Positions 1 to 9,825 are shown, numbered from the stretch's first letter. The stretch: 64,000 nt of DNA from Citricoccus sp. CH26A (GCF_000224415.1 NZ_AFXQ01000014.1:30083-94082); one strand, 5' to 3'. Notes: generated by a model not told the origin, from the letters alone. Program-made: numbers and translations.

Positions 1-1
1 C

Positions 2-307
2 CTCTATGCGGTCGAGGTGGTGCCCTGCACCGTGGCCCATGACCTCGAGGCCTACGCCCTGTTCCAGCTCGACGAGCCGTCCTGGCCGGGCGACCAGCGG
101 GTGCACGGGCTCGCCGACGCCGGCTGCCGCGCGGAGTTCACCGCCTTCACGGGCACGGCCCCGGAGGACTCCGATCTCGGGTACACCATGTACACCCCGT
201 CCTCGGGGTCCTGGTCCGAGGGCGACCGCCAGGTGCTGTGCGCCCTCCAGCTCAACAGCGGCGGTCGGTTGATCGGCTCCCAGGCCGGTCACACCGGTCG
301 GGGCTGA
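2..307 (+). CDS. Septum formation-like protein, C-terminal part (5' truncated)
   Basis: Open in frame from the left edge to a TGA at 305-307, so only the last 101 residues are present. The visible segment has VVPCTVAHD followed by Cys-containing stretches (AGCRAEF, VLCAL). This V-P-C-x-x-x-H-D pattern is what I associate with the actinobacterial septum-formation domain (PF13845 type), usually an exported or membrane-anchored domain with paired cysteines. No membrane segment is visible in this part; it would lie upstream of the window. The next gene is on the other strand, so this is the last gene of its unit. The family call rests on a short motif and is moderate. Confidence 0.6.
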   Translation, partial: LYAVEVVPCTVAHDLEAYALFQLDEPSWPGDQRVHGLADAGCRAEFTAFTGTAPEDSDLGYTMYTPSSGSWSEGDRQVLCALQLNSGGRLIGSQAGHTGRG

Positions 308-343
308 AGCCCGGACGCCCCGCATCACGGACGCCAATCATCC

Positions 344-391
344 CAGGATGGACATTTCAGGCCGGGAGGAACTGGGGAGATGTCCATCCTG
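344..391. repeat. Hairpin repeat, copy 1, downstream of the AbiEi-like gene
   Basis: A perfect 12-bp inverted repeat (CAGGATGGACAT at 344-355 and ATGTCCATCCTG at 380-391) encloses a 24-nt loop that starts TTCAGGCCGG. A related element with nearly the same loop (21 of 24 identical by eye) lies at 1661-1700, so the two copies bracket the AbiEi-like gene in direct orientation. It may serve as a terminator for the genes on either side, but the conserved loop suggests a repeat family rather than a simple terminator. Confidence 0.6.
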
Positions 392-405
392 TCCTGACAT
401 TCCGG

Positions 406-1536
406 TCACCTCCGCCAAGGCACACCCGCTCGCCGCAACTTCGCCTCCAGCCTGGCCGGGCTGCGCAGGTCCTCCGCCAACCACCGCACCATGCGCAACC
501 CCTGGTCGCAGATGGCATCCTCACGGCGCCTCTCTTCGGCGATGACCTGCTCCGCGGAGAGCCCGGAGTAACTGCGCCGGCCCAGGTACTTAGCCAGGCC
601 GTCGAACTCCCCCACCGTGCCGGCGCCCTCCCACCAGAAGTCCGTGATGCCCAGCAGCGCGCCGCTCTCATCGTGCACCCGATGCTGCATCTCCGGGAGG
701 GCGAATCCGAGGTCGCGGATCACCACCCGGCTGACGGATTCTCCCGGCGAATCGGTCTCCCCCGTGGCGAATCGCGCGCGCATCAGGAAACGCTCCCTCG
801 CGGCCGCCGAGGTGCAGAGCTCCTGCAGGCCCAGCAATTCTTCCCGGGACCAGGGCGTCGGTGTGGATGCCCTCGTGTTCTTGAGTCCGGCAGGCCGGCC
901 GGCCAGGAGGGCGTCGAGCACCGCGGCGGCCTCCGCGGGGTCCATGCAGGGAATGGTGTCAGCCAGCGTCCGGTCCAGGGATTCGACCCGGAGGGAGATC
1001 CCTGCCAGCACCAGTTCCTCGGAGGGCATGCCACCCCGGTCCACGCCTCGGAGTGGTCGCCATGCCCGCGGCCACATCCGGTGCCGCTCCGCGAACGGCG
1101 CGTGCTGGGCGCCCGCTTTTCGAACCGGCCTCCTGGTTCCCGACGATCCGGCGCGTGCCGACCGGACACTGATCTCCCGGGGGAACGACCACAGGCTGAT
1201 CCCGTGGAGGGCCAGCGCCGTCTCCCGGCAGAACATTGCGGCACCCGCTCGCCGGGAGGCTGCGATGGCCAGCACGGTGGCCATGTACCGGTTCATCGGA
1301 TAGGCGTCATTCCATCCCGCGCGCTCGGCGTAGACACCCGGACGGATCCGGACGAGATCACCGCGCTCCACGGCCCTCGACAGTCGCCTGGGGTCCTGCG
1401 CAGAGGTGCCCGATGGGTCGGCCAGCATCATCGGGATGGTCCAGGCGCGCAGGGTTCCGTCTGCCTGCATGCGCACGGGATGGTCCGCGTAGAGTCCTGG
1501 CACACCTGCACGGGATGGGGATGTCGTGAGCGTCAT
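406..1536 (-). CDS. AbiEi-type antitoxin domain protein (orphan)
   Basis: A 376-residue protein. The N-terminal third has the pattern of the AbiEi antitoxin winged-helix domain of actinobacteria: LSRAVERGDLVRIRPGVYA followed by a helical stretch with ETALALHG. The C-terminal part (FWWEGAGTVGEFDG, YLGRRS) resembles the endonuclease-like fold often fused in these proteins. In the family, AbiEi represses its own operon and neutralises the nucleotidyltransferase toxin AbiEii. No AbiEii-like gene is next to it here, so it is an orphan. The ATG at 1534-1536 begins MTLTTSPSRAG; further upstream the frame is low-complexity Arg/Gly and probably not coding. Flanking hairpin repeats suggest it was inserted as a unit. 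Family call fairly sure; function uncertain. Confidence 0.72.
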   Translation of the reverse strand: MTLTTSPSRAGVPGLYADHPVRMQADGTLRAWTIPMMLADPSGTSAQDPRRLSRAVERGDLVRIRPGVYAERAGWNDAYPMNRYMATVLAIAASRRAGAAMFCRETALALHGISLWSFPREISVRSARAGSSGTRRPVRKAGAQHAPFAERHRMWPRAWRPLRGVDRGGMPSEELVLAGISLRVESLDRTLADTIPCMDPAEAAAVLDALLAGRPAGLKNTRASTPTPWSREELLGLQELCTSAAARERFLMRARFATGETDSPGESVSRVVIRDLGFALPEMQHRVHDESGALLGITDFWWEGAGTVGEFDGLAKYLGRRSYSGLSAEQVIAEERRREDAICDQGLRMVRWLAEDLRSPARLEAKLRRAGVPWRR

Positions 1537-1660
1537 CGGTCCAGCACATCGCGGAACGCGGTCGCCGTGCCGCCCTGGTGGCCGAGCGTGTGGACAACCC
1601 GGCCAGATGATCCCCGGGAGGCGAGCTGTGGAATGACCGCCGCCGGTCAACAATGCTCCA

Positions 1661-1700
1661 ATGGACCATTCAGGCCGGCAGGAACCGGGGACCTGTCCAC
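1661..1700. repeat. Hairpin repeat, copy 2, upstream of the AbiEi-like gene
   Basis: Related to the element at 344-391. The shared core TTCAGGCCGG(C/G)AGGAAC is followed by GGGGA, and the arms are weaker here (TGGAC at 1662-1666 against GTCCA at 1694-1698). It lies about 125 bp upstream of the AbiEi-like start codon. Apart from this repeat and the terminator at 1737-1766 I see no gene in 1537-1871. Confidence 0.55.
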
Positions 1701-1736
1701 CGCGGCATGATTCCCGGCCGCCCCACCCACGACGAC

Positions 1737-1766
1737 GGCGCCCCACCTCCGAGGAGATGGGGCGCC
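1737..1766 (-). terminator. Intrinsic terminator of the LigM-like gene
   Basis: A 9-bp perfect stem (GGCGCCCCA and TGGGGCGCC) is extended by an inner CTCC-GA-GGAG stem. It lies about 105 bp past the stop of the minus-strand demethylase gene. It has no U-tract, as is common in high-GC actinobacteria. Confidence 0.7.
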
Positions 1767-1871
1767 GCGCGCTCGGGCCGGGTCAGGATGGGGCCAGCGA
1801 CCCGTCACGGGCCGCCCGCGAGGGACTACCCATCACGGGCCATCCATCCGGGTCCGGACAGCGGACCGGGA

Positions 1872-3443
<1,572 letters not shown>

Positions 3444-3456
3444 CTACGCTCCCCCC

Positions 3457-3951
3457 ATGACCATCCAGCCCCCGAACGAGCCCGCCGACCGCACCTCCGA
3501 CCTGCCCACCCCCGGCCCGGACGGCACCGCGCGGGCCGGCGCGGACCCCGTCAGCTTCCACACCCGCAAGTGGGTCAAGCCCGAGGACCTCAACGCCAAC
3601 GGCACGCTCTTCGGTGGGTCGCTGTTGCTCTGGATCGACGAGCAGGCGGCCATCTACGCGAGCATCCAGCTGGGCACCCACCGCGTGGTCACCAAGTTCA
3701 TCTCCGAGATCAACTTCGTGTCCTCGGCCCGCCAGGGGGACATGATCGAGATGGGCCTGAAGGCCACCCACTTCGGCCGCACCTCCCTCACCATGCGCGC
3801 GGAGGTCCGCAACATGATCACCCGCCACGTCATCCTGACGATCGAGCGGATGGTGTTCGTCTCGCTCGGCGAGGACGGCAAGCCCGCCCCGCACGGCTAC
3901 ACGGACATCACCGACGACCGGGACCGGTTGCCGATCGAGCTCCGGGACTGA
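3457..3951 (+). CDS. Acyl-CoA thioesterase, hotdog fold (YciA-like)
   Basis: A 164-residue protein with a disordered, Pro-rich N-terminal tail of about 35 residues followed by one hotdog domain. The family signature N-x-x-G-x-x-F-G-G-x-x-L-x-W-I-D-E is present as NANGTLFGGSLLLWIDE (residues about 47-63), including the conserved Asp of the WIDE segment. The likely role is hydrolysis of acyl-CoA to free acid and CoA in the cytosol. The ATG at 3457 gives a normal family length. It diverges from the LigM-like demethylase gene across the 3385-3404 palindrome, so the two may be co-regulated. Chain-length preference cannot be read. Confidence 0.85.
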   Translation: MTIQPPNEPADRTSDLPTPGPDGTARAGADPVSFHTRKWVKPEDLNANGTLFGGSLLLWIDEQAAIYASIQLGTHRVVTKFISEINFVSSARQGDMIEMGLKATHFGRTSLTMRAEVRNMITRHVILTIERMVFVSLGEDGKPAPHGYTDITDDRDRLPIELRD

Positions 3952-4042
3952 ACAACACCGCGATTGCACATCCCCGGGACCGGTGCAACCGTGCATTGAC
4001 ACGGGAAGAAGCCGATAATGGAGACAACCGAGAGGAGACGTC

Positions 4043-4246
4043 ATGAGCGAAGCCACCCACGATCCGCAGACGACGACCGAGACGGTGACGGTCACCAAGA
4101 CGGTGACCACCACGGACGCCGACCTGGCACAGCAGCTCGTCAACGACGCCACCCAGCAGCAGGTGAAGTACGAGCACGACGACGCCAAGGCCGATGACTG
4201 GGGCAAGGCCTCCTTCCCCGCCTCGGATCCGCCGCAGAACTACTGA
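4043..4246 (+). CDS. Small acidic protein with SFPASDPP motif
   Basis: A 67-residue hydrophilic protein with a Thr/Val-rich start (TTTETVTVTKTVTTT) and an acidic Asp-rich middle. It ends in KASFPASDPPQNY. The SFPASDPP tail is a short motif I recognise at the C-terminus of many small bacterial proteins of unknown function. A good ribosome binding site (GAGAGGAG, 4031-4038) precedes the ATG. No membrane segment or metal site is visible. Probably a real stand-alone gene; function not inferred. Confidence 0.7.
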   Translation: MSEATHDPQTTTETVTVTKTVTTTDADLAQQLVNDATQQQVKYEHDDAKADDWGKASFPASDPPQNY

Positions 4247-4398
4247 CCACCCCGCAAGGCCCGACGGCGCCGCCGTCGCCTTCCAGCCCCGGCCCGGCCC
4301 CGGACACCCTCCGGCGCCGGGCCGTCCTGCGTCCTGCCTCCTGCCTCCTGTGTCGAGCTCCCCCGCGGTCCCCGGCCGGCGCGAGGACGATTCCCGGA

Positions 4399-4441
4399 CT
4401 TGACCCAGGTCAAGGATCCGCATCCCGCTCCCCCGTAGGTT
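4399..4441 (+). promoter_or_regulatory. Possible CRP/FNR-type class II promoter of the metal-transport pair
   Basis: CTTGACC-CA-GGTCAAG (4399-4414) is a perfect 7+2+7 palindrome with the TTGAC-N4-GTCAA spacing typical of CRP/FNR-family sites. A -10-like TAGGTT lies at 4436-4441. A start site about 7 nt further on would put the palindrome centre near -41.5, the classic class II activator position. The site precedes the HMA-domain gene by about 70 bp. The dyad is seen directly; the regulator family is inference. Confidence 0.5.
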
Positions 4442-4483
4442 GACGGTGTCAGCACCAGACACGACGAACGAAGGGAGTCACAG

Positions 4484-4717
4484 ATGACCACCGCGACCAC
4501 CGCCCACACCATCTTCCGCGCGGAGGGCTTCTCCTGCCCGTCCTGCGTGGGCAAGATCGAGAAGCAGGTCGGCCGGCTCCAGGGCGTGCAGAACGTGACG
4601 GTCCACTTCGCCTCCGCCCGCATCGAGGTCGACCACGACGAGACCACGACCTCCGTCGAGGACATCGTCACCGCCATCGCCAAGGCCGGTTACACGGCCA
4701 CCCCCTCGGCCTTCTGA
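4484..4717 (+). CDS. CopZ-like heavy-metal-associated (HMA) domain protein
   Basis: A 77-residue single-domain HMA carrier. The metal-binding loop reads FSCPSCVGKIE, so the motif is C-x-x-C with Pro-Ser between the cysteines, in the usual ferredoxin-like frame (beta-alpha-beta-beta-alpha-beta length). Such cytosolic carriers hand metal to P1B ATPases. It lies 136 bp upstream of a P-type ATPase that lacks any N-terminal HMA domain, so this gene probably supplies the missing metal-binding domain in trans. The RBS GAAGGGAG (4469-4476) supports the ATG. Copper is the default guess, but the partner pump has a non-canonical metal motif, so metal identity is open. Confidence 0.85.
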   Translation: MTTATTAHTIFRAEGFSCPSCVGKIEKQVGRLQGVQNVTVHFASARIEVDHDETTTSVEDIVTAIAKAGYTATPSAF

Positions 4718-4853
4718 TCCGGTCGCCCGCCCGTGACCCGCCGCGGTCACGGGCAACCGGTGGTCCGCACCGTGACCGCCCGGTCCAGCCGCCCTCTCCC
4801 CCTCGCCCCCTCGCATCCACCCCTCGCATCCACCCGGAAAGGCCGCACCCACC

Positions 4854-6878
4854 GTGAACAGGCTCCAGACATGGCTCCACAGCAGTTGGTCCGTCCCGAT
4901 CCTCTCGGGCCTGCTCATCCTCCTCGCGCTCGGCATCGGACGCCTCGGTGGCGGTGCATGGAACGCGGTCATCGGGCCCCAGTGGTGGATCGACGCCGGT
5001 GAGCACGCGCACGGCTCCGGCCACGCCTTCACCCTCGCCAACCTCTTCCTGCTGGCGGCGACCGTCGTGGCCGGTTACGGGATCGTGCGCACGGCGGTCC
5101 GCTCTCTGAGGATCAGGGTCATCGGCATCGACCTGCTGGTGGCCATCGCGGCCATCGGCGCCACTCTCATCGGCAACTTCTGGGAGGCGGCCGCGGTCAC
5201 CTTCCTGTTCGCCATCGGTCACGCACTCGAGGCGGCCACGCTGAACAGGACGCGCTCGGCGCTGACCGAACTGGTCGCCGTCGCGCCGGACACGGCGATC
5301 GTGATGCGGGACGGTGAACAGGTCGAGGTCCCGGCCCACCTGGTCCGCACGGGTGAGATCGTGCTGGTCAAGAACGGCGCGAAGGTCCCCGTGGACGGCC
5401 AGGTGGTCTCCGGTACCGGCGCCATCGACGAGGCCTCCATCACCGGCGAGTCCATCCCGGTGGAGAAGTCCACGTCGGACCGGGTCTTCGCCGGCACCGT
5501 CTCCCGCGGGGGCTTCCTGCAGGTGCTGGCCACCGGGATCGGCGCGGACACCACGCTGGCCCGGATCATCCACCGCGTGGAGGAGGCCCAGGACACCAAG
5601 GCGAAGACCCAGGCCTTCATCGACCGCTTCTCGAGGTGGTACACACCGGCCGTGATCGTGCTGTCCCTGGTCACCTGGCTCCTCACCCAGGACGTGGTGC
5701 TGGCCCTGACCCTGCTGGTCATCGGCTGCCCCGGTGCCCTGGTGATCTCCATCCCGGTCGCCATCGTCGCCGGCATCGGGCGCGCCGCCCGCAACGGCAT
5801 CCTCATCAAGGGCGGCGAGTTCCTGGAGACCTCCGCCAGGATCTCGGCCGTGGCCGTGGACAAGACCGGCACCCTCACCGAGGGCAGGCCCCGGTTGACG
5901 GATGTCGTCGTGCTGGGCGAGGGCACGGACCGCACCGACGTGCTGCGCTGGGCCGCAGCCGCCGAGGCCGGTTCGGAGCACCCGCTGGCCCGGCCCATCC
6001 TGGACTCCGCCCAGGAGGCGAGAGTGCCCCCGGTGGGCATCCCCGGTCACGTCACCCCGGTGCCCGGCAAGGGCATCGTGTCCGACGTCGGCGGGCAGCG
6101 GGTGCTGGTCGGCAACCTGCCGCTGCTGGCCCAGTACGGCGTGGCGGACGACGTCGGCGCCGGCCCGGCCGCGCACGGTCTCGCCGCCGCGGGCAAGACC
6201 CCGATGATCGTGGCCGTCGACTCGACGGTGATCGGGGTGATCGCGGTGGCCGACCAGGTCCGGCCGGACGCCCCGGCCATGGTCACCCGGTTGCACGAGG
6301 CCGGCGTGGAGAAGGTCGTCATGCTCACCGGTGACTCCCGCCTGGTGGCCGAGTCCATCGGCGCGACGACGGGGATCGACGAGATCCACGCCGCGCTGCT
6401 ACCGGAGGACAAGCTGGAGGTGGTGGCACGCCTGCAGCGTGAGGGCCACACGGTGGCCATGGTCGGCGACGGCGTCAACGACGCCCCTGCCCTGGCCACG
6501 GCGGACATCGGCGTGGCCATGGGCGCGGCCGGTTCGGCGGTGGCCGTGGAGACCGCGGACATCGCGCTGATGGGCGACCACCTGATGAAGCTGCCGGAGT
6601 CGATCAGCCTGGCCCGGCGCACCGTGAGCGTGATGAGGCAGAACATCGCGATCGCGCTGATCACGGTGGTGCTGCTGCTGGCCGGTGTCTTCGCCGGCGG
6701 GGTGACCATGTCGGCCGGGATGCTGGTCCACGAGGCGTCCGTGCTGCTGGTGATCCTCAACGCCATGCGGCTGATGCGCAACGACAGCCACTCGACCGTG
6801 ATGACGCGGCAGGCGCGGACCCCGTCCCGCCGCCAGGGACTCGAGGCCACCGAGGGCGCCCCGTCCGTGGGCGCCTGA
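4854..6878 (+). CDS. P1B-type heavy-metal-transporting ATPase with CPG transmembrane motif
   Basis: A 674-residue membrane pump with all P-type hallmarks: TGES (about residue 197), the transmembrane metal motif C-P-G (about 292, in GCPGALVISIP), DKTGT phosphorylation site (about 336), SEHPLA (about 375) and GDGVNDAPAL (about 538). It has no N-terminal HMA domain; that function is probably supplied by the upstream CopZ-like gene. The usual copper or zinc/cadmium motif is CPC; here the second Cys is Gly, which leaves substrate prediction open. A His-containing loop (EHAHGSGH) lies between the first membrane helices. Start is GTG. Role: ATP-driven metal export, or metallation of an enzyme. Confidence 0.85.
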   Translation: MNRLQTWLHSSWSVPILSGLLILLALGIGRLGGGAWNAVIGPQWWIDAGEHAHGSGHAFTLANLFLLAATVVAGYGIVRTAVRSLRIRVIGIDLLVAIAAIGATLIGNFWEAAAVTFLFAIGHALEAATLNRTRSALTELVAVAPDTAIVMRDGEQVEVPAHLVRTGEIVLVKNGAKVPVDGQVVSGTGAIDEASITGESIPVEKSTSDRVFAGTVSRGGFLQVLATGIGADTTLARIIHRVEEAQDTKAKTQAFIDRFSRWYTPAVIVLSLVTWLLTQDVVLALTLLVIGCPGALVISIPVAIVAGIGRAARNGILIKGGEFLETSARISAVAVDKTGTLTEGRPRLTDVVVLGEGTDRTDVLRWAAAAEAGSEHPLARPILDSAQEARVPPVGIPGHVTPVPGKGIVSDVGGQRVLVGNLPLLAQYGVADDVGAGPAAHGLAAAGKTPMIVAVDSTVIGVIAVADQVRPDAPAMVTRLHEAGVEKVVMLTGDSRLVAESIGATTGIDEIHAALLPEDKLEVVARLQREGHTVAMVGDGVNDAPALATADIGVAMGAAGSAVAVETADIALMGDHLMKLPESISLARRTVSVMRQNIAIALITVVLLLAGVFAGGVTMSAGMLVHEASVLLVILNAMRLMRNDSHSTVMTRQARTPSRRQGLEATEGAPSVGA

Positions 6879-6990
6879 GCGCCGGGTCCGCAGGACTGGA
6901 TCGGGAGGCGTGAAACGGGGAAGGTGGGCTCGACGGCCCGCTCGCCACCCAGACGCGCCGCCCGGGGACAGGACACAGGAGGAGAACCAG

Positions 6991-7896
6991 ATGTCGAAGG
7001 TGTTGGTCTTCACGGACTTCGGGGGCCCGGAGAACCAGGAACTCATCGAGCGCGAGGTGCCCCGGCCGCGCCCCGGACAGGTCGTCATCCGGGTGAAGGC
7101 GGCCGGCGTGAATCCGGCGGACGCGAAGATGCGCCAGGGGCTCTTCGGCAGGAAGCGCACGCTGCCCTCCCCGATGGGCCTGGAGGCCTCCGGGGTCATC
7201 ACCGCGGTCGGCGAGGGCGTGGAGGACTTCGCCGTGGGGGACGAGGTCCTCGGCCTGCCGGTGCGGGGTGAGGGCACGTTCGCCGAGCACGCGGTGCTGG
7301 ACGCGGCCAGGACCGTGGCCAAGCCACCGGAGATCTCCTTCGTGGAGGCGGCGACCATCCCCGTCGCCGGGACGGTCGCCTACGACGTCACCCACCAGGT
7401 CGAGCTCGAGCCCGGCCAGAGCCTGCTCATCCTCGGGGCCGGCGGCGGCGTGGGCCTGATGGCGGCTCAGATCGGCGCGGCGCACCGGTTCCGGGTGATC
7501 GGGGTGGCCAGCGCCTCGAAGAAGGAACTGGTGGAGTCCACCGGCGCCACGTTCGTCGAGTCCGGTGACGGCGTGGTGGACCGGGTGCGCGAGATCGCCC
7601 CCGAGGGCGTGGACCTGGTCGTGGACCTGGTCGGCGGGCAGGCGCTGCGGGGCATCGCACCCGTGGCGAAGGACCCGGGGCACGTCCTCACGACCGTGGA
7701 CCCGGAACTCGCCGGGGAACTCGGCGGGTCCGGGGTGCGGCGCACCCGGGAGGCGCTGGCGAAGGTCACCGGCCTCTTCCAGCACGGCCTCATCGACCCG
7801 CACGTGGGCCGGCGCTTCAGCCTGGCCGAGGCCCGGGCCGCGATGGCCGCCGTCGAGGGCGGGCACGCCGCGGGCAAGGTGGTCATCGAGCCGTGA
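6991..7896 (+). CDS. NADP-dependent zinc-free quinone oxidoreductase (MDR family)
   Basis: A 301-residue medium-chain reductase of the quinone-oxidoreductase (QOR) branch. A GroES-like N-terminal half (NPADAKMRQGLFG, GLEASGVITAVGEGV) is followed by a Rossmann half with the coenzyme loop ILGAGGGVGLMAAQIG. Zinc-binding residues of alcohol dehydrogenases are absent. The ATG at 6991 is chosen because AGGAGGAGAA lies just upstream, and the longer open frame has no such site. Role: NADPH-dependent reduction of quinones or activated alkenes in the cytosol. It follows the metal ATPase by about 110 bp and may be co-transcribed; a redox-stress role is inference. Confidence 0.85.
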   Translation: MSKVLVFTDFGGPENQELIEREVPRPRPGQVVIRVKAAGVNPADAKMRQGLFGRKRTLPSPMGLEASGVITAVGEGVEDFAVGDEVLGLPVRGEGTFAEHAVLDAARTVAKPPEISFVEAATIPVAGTVAYDVTHQVELEPGQSLLILGAGGGVGLMAAQIGAAHRFRVIGVASASKKELVESTGATFVESGDGVVDRVREIAPEGVDLVVDLVGGQALRGIAPVAKDPGHVLTTVDPELAGELGGSGVRRTREALAKVTGLFQHGLIDPHVGRRFSLAEARAAMAAVEGGHAAGKVVIEP

Positions 7897-7949
7897 GCGC
7901 GGGCCACGACCGGATCGACGGCTGACCGACGACTGACCGACGAGTCGGG

Positions 7950-8144
7950 TCAGCGGCCGAACAGCCTGCCCAGCCAGCCCGAGCCGGCGCCCGCGGAGCC
8001 GCCCGCCCCCGCACCGACGGCTGCCTTCTGGTCGCACGTGCACCGGTTGGACACCGGGACGTTCCTCATCACCTGGTCCACGTGGTTGCCACACCCGGCC
8101 CACGTGGTCTTACCGCACTTGGCGCACTTCACTGCCTGGCACAT
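7950..8144 (-). CDS. Small Cys-rich (zinc-ribbon-like) protein
   Basis: A 64-residue protein. The N-terminal half holds CxxC-type pairs (MCQAVKCAKCGKTTW, GCGNHVDQV, NRCTCDQ) with seven cysteines plus a His, fitting a small structural zinc site. The C-terminal half is Gly/Ala-rich and ends in GWLGRLFGR. Homologous small proteins of this pattern are widespread in actinobacteria without assigned function. The RBS AGGAGAAGGAG (minus strand) supports the start. It is divergent from the CstB-like gene, and the CstR boxes at 8218-8313 lie between them, so it may belong to the same regulon. Confidence 0.75.
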   Translation of the reverse strand: MCQAVKCAKCGKTTWAGCGNHVDQVMRNVPVSNRCTCDQKAAVGAGAGGSAGAGSGWLGRLFGR

Positions 8145-8217
8145 GATGTGTCTCCTTCTCCTGAGGTCCTAGGGTCGGAGGCGTACCGAATCGAACGATC
8201 GCCGACCCCTCCGGAAT

Positions 8218-8313
8218 ATACCCCTAGGGGTATTAGTTACCAGCATACATCACCTTGCGGGATACCCCCGTAGGTATTACTCTCGACTCAGAACCGATAC
8301 CCGAGGGGGTATC
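8218..8313. promoter_or_regulatory. Three CstR/CsoR-type operators upstream of the CstB-like gene
   Basis: Three dyads of the form ATACCC-n-GGGTAT: ATACCCCTAGGGGTAT (8218-8233, perfect), ATACCCCCGTAGGTAT (8262-8277) and GATACCCGAGGGGGTATC (8296-8313). This C-run/G-run palindrome is the known recognition pattern of CsoR-family repressors (CsoR, CstR). The last box ends about 23 bp before the start codon, a position suited to repression. The repressor is very probably the CstR-like protein encoded at 9979-10236. Confidence 0.8.
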
Positions 8314-8336
8314 TGGAAACCAACGAAGGAGACTCC

Positions 8337-9776
8337 ATGCTGCTTGAACGGATCTACGACGAGGACCTCGCCCAGGCCAGCTACTTCATCGGCTGCCAGA
8401 AGAACGGCACGGCCGTCGTGGTCGACGCCCGCCGTGACCTGACCCCCTACCTGGATCTGGCCGCGAAGAACGGCATGACCATCGTGGCGGTCACCGAGAC
8501 CCACATCCACGCCGACTACCTCTCCGGCACCCGCGAGCTCGCCGCCAAGACCGGCGCCGAGATGTACGTCTCCGGCGAGGGTGGCCCCGACTGGACCTAC
8601 GGCTTCGAGGCGAACCTGCTGCACGACGGGGACAAGATCACGATCGGCAACATCACCGTCCAGGCTGTCCACACCCCCGGCCACACCCCCGAGCACCTGT
8701 CCTTCCTCGTCACCGACGGGGCCTTCAGCGACCAGCCGGGCTACATGCTGACCGGTGACTTCGTCTTCTCCGGCGACCTCGGCCGCCCGGACCTGCTGGA
8801 CGAGGCCGCCGGCGGGGTGGACACGCGCTTCGGCGGCGCCAAGGACCTGTTCCGCAGCCTCAAGGAGAAGTTCGTGACCCTGCCGGACCACGTCCAGGTC
8901 TACCCGGCCCACGGCGCCGGTTCGGCCTGCGGCAAGGCCCTGGGCGCGATCCCCTCCTCCACGGTCGGCTACGAGCGCCTCTACGCCTGGTGGGGCAAGT
9001 ACGTCGCCGACGACGATGAGCAGGGCTTCGTCGACGAGCTGCTGGCCGGCCAGCCGGACGCCCACGCCTACTTCGGCCGCATGAAGCGCGAGAACCGGGA
9101 CGGCCCGGCCGTGATGGGCGATCGTGCCCCGCTGCCGGAGCTGGCGATCGAGGACGTCGCCCGCGACCTCGAGCAGGACAAGGTCACCTTCGTGGACACC
9201 CGCCCCGTGGACGAGGTCCACGCCGGGACCGTTCCCGGGTCGATCAGCATCCCCGCCCCGGGCAAGATGGCCACCTACGGTGGCTGGGCCTACGACCCCG
9301 AGAAGGACGATCGCCCATTGGTACTGCTGGCCCAGGACCAGGAGCAGGCCCAGCAGTTCTGGGACCACCTGGTGCGCGTGGGCATCGACCGCGTCTCCGG
9401 GTACGTCACCGGGATCGAGGGCCTGCCGACCACCACCCCGCGTCTCATCCAACCGGAGGAGCTCGAGGGCTTCGACGCGGCCCTGGTCCTGGACGTGCGC
9501 AACAAGACCGAGTACACCGAGGGCCACATCCCCGGCTCGCGCCAGTTGAGCGCCGGCCGCGTGCTGTGGCACCAGGACCAGCTGCCCACCGAGGGCACCA
9601 TCGTGACGTACTGCCAGTCCGGGATGCGCAACTCGGTGGCCGCCAGCGCCCTGCGCCGGGCCGGACACGACGTCGTCGAACTCGACGGCAGCTACAGCGC
9701 CTGGTCCGAGTGGGCCCGCCGCAGCGGAGTCCAGCCGGAGACCTCGGAGACCGCCCAGGAACCGGTCGGCGCCTGA
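8337..9776 (+). CDS. cstB: CstB-like MBL-fold persulfide dioxygenase with two rhodanese domains
   Basis: A 479-residue three-domain protein. Domain 1 (residues about 1-240) is a metallo-beta-lactamase fold of the ETHE1/persulfide-dioxygenase type with the metal motif THIHADYLSG (55-64) and HTPGHTPEHLSF. Domain 2 (about 260-365) is a rhodanese fold without a catalytic Cys (VLLAQDQ where the loop should be). Domain 3 (about 370-470) is an active rhodanese with the loop CQSGMRN (Cys about 426). This arrangement matches Staphylococcus CstB, which oxidises persulfides to thiosulfate using non-haem iron. RBS GAAGGAG precedes the ATG. Control by the three upstream CstR boxes and neighbouring sulfur genes support a role in hydrogen sulfide/polysulfide detoxification. 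Confidence 0.88.
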   Translation: MLLERIYDEDLAQASYFIGCQKNGTAVVVDARRDLTPYLDLAAKNGMTIVAVTETHIHADYLSGTRELAAKTGAEMYVSGEGGPDWTYGFEANLLHDGDKITIGNITVQAVHTPGHTPEHLSFLVTDGAFSDQPGYMLTGDFVFSGDLGRPDLLDEAAGGVDTRFGGAKDLFRSLKEKFVTLPDHVQVYPAHGAGSACGKALGAIPSSTVGYERLYAWWGKYVADDDEQGFVDELLAGQPDAHAYFGRMKRENRDGPAVMGDRAPLPELAIEDVARDLEQDKVTFVDTRPVDEVHAGTVPGSISIPAPGKMATYGGWAYDPEKDDRPLVLLAQDQEQAQQFWDHLVRVGIDRVSGYVTGIEGLPTTTPRLIQPEELEGFDAALVLDVRNKTEYTEGHIPGSRQLSAGRVLWHQDQLPTEGTIVTYCQSGMRNSVAASALRRAGHDVVELDGSYSAWSEWARRSGVQPETSETAQEPVGA

Positions 9777-9825
9777 CCCGGCAGCCGACCGGCTGACGAG
9801 TCGCCCGGTCCACCGGACCGTCCGC

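Noticed and set aside
238..1710. Long plus-strand frame opposite the AbiEi-like gene
   Set aside because: It is Pro/Arg/Gly-rich shadow translation with no motif; the minus-strand protein has family patterns.
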